Shown: positions 58,428 to 64,000 of the stretch, one piece after another
Position numbering within the stretch: position 1 is the first letter of the stretch
Layout of the letters: every line of letters starts with the position of its first letter
From: Ascidia mentula
Lineage: Eukaryota > Chordata > Ascidiacea > Phlebobranchia > Ascidiidae
Reading direction: 5' to 3'
DNA length: 64,000 nt
NCBI GenBank assembly: GCA_947561715.1
Contig: OX387203.1
Span: forward strand, 1,860,001-1,924,000
Notes under the pieces: model-generated
The model's database searches: none
What the model saw: the letters and a program-made list of their open reading frames with translations, nothing else
What the model was told of the DNA's origin: nothing
Translations under genes and position numbers: made by a program

Positions 58428-60752
58428 ATGTTCATTGCCATATTCATGACTGTTCAACTGTTGCTTCCAGTGATTTATATTGCAATGTTGTTGGTGGCTG
58501 GAGTGATGTCTAATGGACGTTTACTCGACCCACCGGGTCGGTCGAGTATTTGGAGATTTCCTGATGATCCGGCTATCAAACCTTATTTATCAATGGTGGA
58601 AGAAAACCCGAAAGACGATGAGTTGTACTGCGGAGGACTTGAGGTTAGGGTTTATTATATCTGACGAGGCACAAACCTTGGCTGGTTGCACAATTTGTGT
58701 GGCCGTGGGTTATGGTATAAAATCCGGATATAATCAGGCCGCATTGGTGCCGCTCATTTTCAACTTAAGTCGGAATTGCGCGTGACTGGGTGTAACTTTT
58801 TCGCTTGCGTTCCAAATCCTAGTATTGCTGTAAGGTTTGCAAAGCACAAAACGGGAAAATCGGAATATTTTACAACTTTTTAACATTCTTGACGCTCGTT
58901 GAACACTAAAAGTTATAAAATAATTTAAGGGTTTAATTTAAAACTAGCATCTAGAAGAGATGGAGGGAAAATGCGGAGTATGCGGTGATGCATGGGATGA
59001 TGTGCGGGAGAATGAAGCTGGTGGAAAATACGCCAAAGGCATCATAGTTCGGCAATACGAGCCAGGTGCTAATATCAGTTCCGCGTATTCCTGTTTCACT
59101 AAATTTATTGCTTACATTTTGATATCTCTTGGAAGGTTCGATGATCGATGTCACCGTTGAAATGACTCTTCACCGCATGGGATTTTTTGAGTTTCGCTTG
59201 TGCGAATGGAACGAACCTGAGATACCTGCGTACCAAGACTGCTTTAACGAGTAGCTACGTCTGATCCTTGCGTTAATTGTTATGTTTCTGACTGTCCTTA
59301 ATTCAAGAAATTTGCTGGAGCTCGAAGACGGAGAAACTCAATACGAGCCTCCAGCAACAGGTGCAGGTCCGTGGACATTCAACGTCAAAGTCAAGTTGCC
59401 GGAGGGAGTAAAATGCACACAATGCATTCTACAGTGGAAATACCAAGCCGGTACGAGTCGTATTGTTGTTAAACTTCTGTATTTCCGGTACTAATGGGGT
59501 CTGTGATAACTTTAGGAATGAAACACATTTTCCTTGATTTCCCTGAAAAACACAGAACTAGTTTGTGAAATGCAGCAAACAGTGTTTGGATAGACCTAAC
59601 TGTTTTGTGCACAAAATTACCGCTTAGTTTTAAAGTATATCCTTTCATAACTAAGTATATACGCAAAAATACTGTAAAATTTGCAGAAGAAACATATAAA
59701 CATATTCAAAAACATTACGTAGACCGGCTGTTTAAGTTAGTCGATCGTAAATTTGTAACTTTTTATACTCGAAGGAAATTTGTGGGGGTGTGAAACGGAA
59801 GACCATTGTTGTTTGGGATGCGGACCACAAGAGGAAGCTTACGGATGCGCCGATATTGCAATAGGAAACTCAGCCCTACCCCCACCAAACTGGGTTTTTA
59901 TGAATCTTTGTTGTAAAATTGATGTTTGTTAGAAAGTTTGGTGACTTACCATCATTGCACATTTTGGTCTAATTGGGTCATTTAATATTTCAAATTTAAA
60001 GTGGGGTCGCCAACACTTTAAGGTTTCTATAAACATGAATTTGGCTTACATTGTGCAATTCTATTTGTAAGAATATTTCAATAAGACCAATGGCAGTTTT
60101 TAAAGGAAAAGCATTAGTTATTAGACAAAACACGACATATTCTTAGTTTCGGAACTGACAAATTCCCTTAAAGTTTGACAGATTTGCCACATTTTCTACA
60201 AATGCTATTATTTATCATGGTAAGCACGAAGATGACTCTCCAACAAGCACCACCATGGCTAACGAAGTTACAACAAGCAGCACATCTCCAGGCCCAACCA
60301 CAACCACCCCCACCATCACTACCACGTACAGTAGCACCACAACGGAATCTGACAATCACATTCCAATGTGCAAGGTACTATTGTACCAGTCTGAAAGCGA
60401 CACCTTCAGTAATTGCTGATTTGTAGGTTGGAATATCTGGAACTTACAAACTCGACTGCACGACCTTCTACGTATGTACGAACACAGGGATAATTTATAT
60501 TTACAACTGTCCTTCAGGCACCGTGTTTGACGAATTCCGTCTGTTGTGCGATCATCCGTACAATGTTCCTCCAGAGTGCGGGGTAAAGTATTCTTTGAAA
60601 TAGCGGGTAGTAGAACAAATTTTTCGGAATTACAATATTTTTTTGAATAACGTTTTGATTAACCAAACGGCCACATGCTGAAACATAATTACTTGTTTCC
60701 ATGTTTTTAGTTCAAGGTTGCCAGCTACATGGGAACAGATAACTTGCTTTGA
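58428..60752 (+). CDS. AA15-like lytic polysaccharide monooxygenase with CBM14 domain
   Basis: Model exons 58428-58643, 58960-59065, 59136-59250, 59308-59450, 59775 to about 59893, about 60225-60374, 60427-60582 and 60711-60752. Boundaries around exons 2, 5 and 6 are uncertain. A signal peptide is followed by NGRLLDPPGRSSIWRF, DDELYCGG, KCGVCGDAWDDV, NEAGGKYAKGIIVRQYEPG, the brace region VTVEMTLHRMGFFEFRLC, CTQCILQWKYQAGNLWGC and GCADIAI. These are the landmarks, in order, of AA15 copper enzymes that cleave chitin or cellulose oxidatively. A Thr/Pro/Ser linker and a six-Cys CBM14 (peritrophin) module (from PMCK to PPECG) follow. The mature protein should start with the copper-binding His; here the codon is AAT (Asn). 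The second His (in LHRMG) is present. AATAAA at 60853. Confidence 0.8.
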
Positions 60753-61559
60753 GAAGATACGAACTACTCAACACGACATTTTCAAAATAATAATTAGGCC
60801 TAATTTTATATTTGAGCATTAATTTTTGTGTACAAAAGCTTTATTGTATCCGAATAAAACCACTTTGATGATAGTTTCTAAATATTTCAAGTGAGTGCTG
60901 TTTTGGAACCTTAAAAAAACGGATGTGACATTGGGAGGTATGTTGCGACTGTATAACTTTACAGCTAAAATTAATTCAGGCTAATCCACATGTGTATACG
61001 GCATAAATGCATAAATGTATACAGCGTTAAAGTACAACCGATCACTCATTTAAAAAATGATCTGTAGCGCAAGCATGTGTATTCTGTAAGAGTTTATAAA
61101 TCACCAGTGAGTGGAGGTAAAGAGCACCGGTGGCGCGACACTTTCTCTGCACAAGTTACTCGTAACATTTTTATGAGAAAAGATTCAGTATTGCAGGGGT
61201 GTACAACTGGAATGATGTCGACCGCCAACATATTTTATAATATCCAGTCGCGTGTCACATTGTTTTGTTCAACTTTTTGTGGTATTTAACACATTACAAG
61301 TTTGAAACGACTTCGAACAGGTTTACGAAATAATAATCGAGCGCAACGTAAAGGTTGTGAAGGCATTATGAAGTAACGTAATTTAGAAGTAACATATTAT
61401 GAAGCAACATATGAAGTAACATATAAACGAAGCGTATATAATTTACACGTGATATTTTCCAACCAATTGCGCACCTCTGCTGCATCGATTCTTTCGGGCA
61501 TTTCCACATGTGAGTTTACTAACAAATAAATAAATTCTATTTTAGGTCTCAGATGTGGG

Positions 61560-61775
61560 AAACACTTTCAGTTTGTCAATTTCCCCGGCAACAATGTCGT
61601 TATAAACGTTTTGCGGTAGGTCCCAAACCCTACCCATCGTCACAATAATAAATACCACGCTTGAACGCTTCTGGATGGACGCGTCATGTTAGTCGCCCTG
61701 ACAATGAATTAAAAAGTGCTGTGTGGCGACAAACCCAGGATTTTCGGTAGGCTAGCATGTAAATTTGTCAGTTCA
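61560..61775 (+). repeat. Diverged direct repeat, copy 1
   Basis: Shares with 63185-63415, in order: ACTTTCAGTTTGT, ACGCTTGAACGCTT then GGACGC, CAATGAATTAAAA, and GGATTTTCGGTAGGC followed by CATGTAAATTTGT. Gaps and substitutions are frequent, so the duplication or insertion is old. Confidence 0.5.
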
Positions 61776-63184
61776 AGGGGCATGAAACTTGGTTTTGATT
61801 TTTTCCTCGGAAACCTGATTGGTTTCAGTTGGAAGTGTGTTTCCCAGCATGTTATCGTGCTTTCAATGGACCAAAATGTTTTGTCCAGAAACTTGTCCAC
61901 TTGTTTCTGTCACAAGGTAATGTAATCTGGATGTTACAATTATCTTGTGAAAAATAGCCGACAATGTGAACCGGACCATTAGGTGATCTCACGTCGAAAC
62001 AGGACCCGATAAATGGTTGTTAACGTCGTATTGAAACAAGATCACGTAATTTTGCTGTTTATGTCCGTGACATCGGCTTTCAAGTTTAGGTCCTCAAACA
62101 ATGATGTTGAAGCCTCGTAAACAGTTGTTTAGTGGAGTTTGAATTCTATGCAATTTTAATTAGCATGATTACAAAACCTAAAATAAAGAATAAACACTTT
62201 TATTTTAAAGTTTAATGTGTGTTTGAATTGAATGCAAAAGCAAAGCGTACTGACTCACCAGCCAACAAAACTCCAGGCGTGACTGGCTATATTTGTGTTC
62301 GGTTACAACGACGTGTACAAATCCGTACACAAAATAACCGACGGTTTATACATGGAGAAAGTCCCGATATCGTCCTCTGCATAAGCTATCTTGTTTTGAT
62401 TTGACAAAATTGCAAACTCCAATTAAACATGTTAAATTGTTTCCTTTGCTCCTTGTTTGGTGCTTCTTTTCCCGCTGTTTTTGTTTTCAATGCAGGAAGA
62501 AGTAGTGTTGTACGAACATACTTTCTATTGCATGTATAACCATAGCACGTTAAAATTCCAAGAGCAGAAAGGTCATCTGGGTTTAACTACTGCTGGTATT
62601 AGACTTGAAATATATGGTGTTCAATTTGGCAATATGGTTTTATGATCATAATTTGCTAATTGGTGGTTAGAGATGTTGATTGGTTGGTTTTACTAATGGT
62701 TACTGTACCTACGGGAGATTTTTTCCTCCTATCCCGTAAATATGTTTGATCACCTTATCCCATGCACAGGATAAGGTTCTACGTGACCATTTGTTGGAAG
62801 TATTGTTTGCGTCATAGATGATATAGCCTCCGGGTTGTATGAGCTTTATGTTACAAATTTTCGCCTATCATGTTACTTGATAATTTGTGCATCAAACAAC
62901 ACGTGTAAAAATCTTTGTCCGGCGGGTTTTGCATCGTTACATGCGTTTTATGAGTTGAAAATTGAAAGCATTTACATTAACATTCTGAACAAACCAAAAT
63001 AAAATCTCAAACGGTCGTAAATTATGAGGGAAATCATAGAACTGAAAATTTTGACATCAGTTCATTTATGTACGAGAATGTGACGAGAATGCTCTCTGGT
63101 CATTTAAAATCGATACTGTATCGTCCTAAACAAAAATTTTGGATATCAAAACATGAATCGAACGACTCTATTTTTGGAGCAAAA

Positions 63185-63415
63185 TACAAAAAACTTTCAG
63201 TTTGTTCGCTTTCCGAAAGCGCGGTATTTTTGAACGTGCCACAGAATGTCCAAGCCATGTATGTCGTCATGTGAACAACTCGACGCTTGAGCGCTTTTGA
63301 CTGGACGCATTGTTTAAACGCAACTGGCAGTGAATTGAAGACATACGTCAGCTCGTGTTTGCCAAAGTGAGACGTCACAAACTGGATATTTCGGAAGGCA
63401 AACATGCAAATTTAT
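63185..63415 (+). repeat. Diverged direct repeat, copy 2
   Basis: Counterpart of 61560-61775 with ACTTTCAGTTTGT, ACGCTTGAGCGCTT, GGACGCATTG, CAGTGAATTGAAG and GGATATTTCGGAAGGC followed by CATGCAAATTTAT. Element type is not identified. Confidence 0.5.
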
Positions 63416-63730
63416 AATTCCAAAAATTGTGTACATAAAGGCATTTATCCAATGCTCACAACTCAGTGTGCTTGGATGGAGCCATTCGATTGCGAAGAAA
63501 CTGTTGTAACAAGTTCTGGGATTCTAGTTTTGACCGTGTGCGAAAGGAAATTTGATAAACGTGTTTATTGAGTATTTTGCCATTGCCTTATCTGGTAGAT
63601 ACCAAAAAGGCAAAGGGGTTTAGGTTTTTACTGATATTTACATAAAGTAAAGAAGCCTATCGACAGCAGCCGTCTGTGTCCAAGTAGTCGAACAACATAA
63701 AGTGAGTTTACATAAACAATTAACACGTCT

Positions 63731-63740
63731 TTATTTACAG
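63731..63740 (+). promoter_or_regulatory. Splice acceptor upstream of the last gene
   Basis: TTATTTACAG ends 21 bases before the ATG at 63762. It may be a trans-splice (spliced leader) or a 5' UTR intron acceptor. Confidence 0.35.
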
Positions 63741-63761
63741 CAAAAACATCACAAAAGTACA

Positions 63762-64000
63762 ATGTCTTATTACACCTTGGCAATAGTTTTGTTTTCAATC
63801 GTCGCAATGGCGGAATTGGCTCGCTCTTGTCCGTGCAGAAACAAGTCTCAGAATTGTTACGACATGCGGTTCAGTCGTTCTTTTGGCAATTGTCGAAAGT
63901 GCGAAGACTACGTGAGAGAAAACAATCTCAATTCTGAACTTCTTCCTACTTCAAACGGAGGCTCTCCTACTACAAGGAGATCATTGAAGTATTGCAGAAA
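63762..64000 (+). CDS. Secreted Cys-rich protein, 5' part only
   Basis: ATG at 63762 opens a signal peptide (MSYYTLAIVLFSIVAMAEL) followed by SCPCRNKSQNCYDMRFS, FGNCRKCEDYVRENN and LKYCR. Five or more cysteines in the first 80 residues suggest a disulfide-rich secreted peptide or the start of a larger extracellular protein. The frame is open to the window edge. The family is not recognised. Confidence 0.6.
   Translation, partial: MSYYTLAIVLFSIVAMAELARSCPCRNKSQNCYDMRFSRSFGNCRKCEDYVRENNLNSELLPTSNGGSPTTRRSLKYCR

Larger units (their letters stand above)
60753..63761. other. Gene-poor region with a diverged internal duplication
   Basis: AATAAA at 60853-60858 ends the LPMO gene. No gene is recognised after it. 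About 200 bp near 61560-61770 recurs in diverged form near 63185-63415 (listed separately). Several small open frames have no support. Confidence 0.5.

Noticed and set aside
60168-60359. Minus-strand Cys/Gly-rich open frame
   Set aside because: Shadow of the Thr/Pro-rich linker of the LPMO gene.

Overview
This looks like nuclear DNA of an ascidian tunicate, most likely Ciona. It is AT-rich, introns are short with GT-AG (and some GC-AG) ends, and the genes are single-domain relatives of vertebrate genes (formin-like FMNL, LZTFL1, delta-tubulin, CMC1) beside lineage-expanded secreted lectins, a sulfotransferase pair and a chitin/cellulose oxygenase. The species call is inference. All exon models were built by eye from reading frame, splice signals and family similarity.

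Layout. (1) 1-13617 holds a large imperfect tandem duplication (1-5757 and 7312-13617). Each unit carries, left to right, a minus-strand first exon of a CCDC47-like secretory/ER protein, a plus-strand five-exon Gal3ST-type sulfotransferase, and minus-strand intelectin exons. Only the right unit is attached to the full lectin gene, whose signal peptide, two LCCL domains and three EGF domains continue to 15366. The left lectin cassette is an orphan. A third sulfotransferase 3' fragment (5757-6222) lies in the spacer. (2) 15.4-22.7 kb has no gene I can support. (3) 22678-35078 is a 23-exon FMNL formin with an unusual 948-nt exon before FH1. (4) 36286-37354 (minus) is a secreted Cys-repeat protein. 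(5) 38239-39776 is a CMC1-like twin CX9C protein. (6) 40133-40610 is a small foldback element carrying two hammerhead ribozyme motifs in inverted orientation, flanked by an 8-bp direct repeat. A decayed pair of the same motif sits in an FMNL intron near 32.1 kb. (7) 40733-42994 (minus) is LZTFL1 and 45464-46283 is a small CCCH zinc-finger gene. A 2.1-kb foldback transposon whose arms are inverted 57-bp minisatellites sits between their divergent starts. (8) 46682-49369 is delta-tubulin. (9) 50015-53516 and 53920-56984 are two tandem nine-exon MFSD4/NaGLT1-like transporters. (10) 58428-60752 is an AA15-type lytic polysaccharide monooxygenase with a Thr-rich linker and a CBM14 chitin-binding domain, in which the expected first copper-binding His is Asn. 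(11) The window ends inside a new secreted Cys-rich gene at 63762.

Themes. Several genes serve the cell surface or extracellular matrix (sulfotransferases, LCCL-EGF-intelectin lectin, LPMO, Cys-rich secreted proteins). LZTFL1 and delta-tubulin are ciliary/centriolar genes within 7 kb of each other. The most novel material is the ribozyme-bearing repeat, the minisatellite-armed transposon in a shared promoter, and the LCCL-EGF-intelectin architecture.
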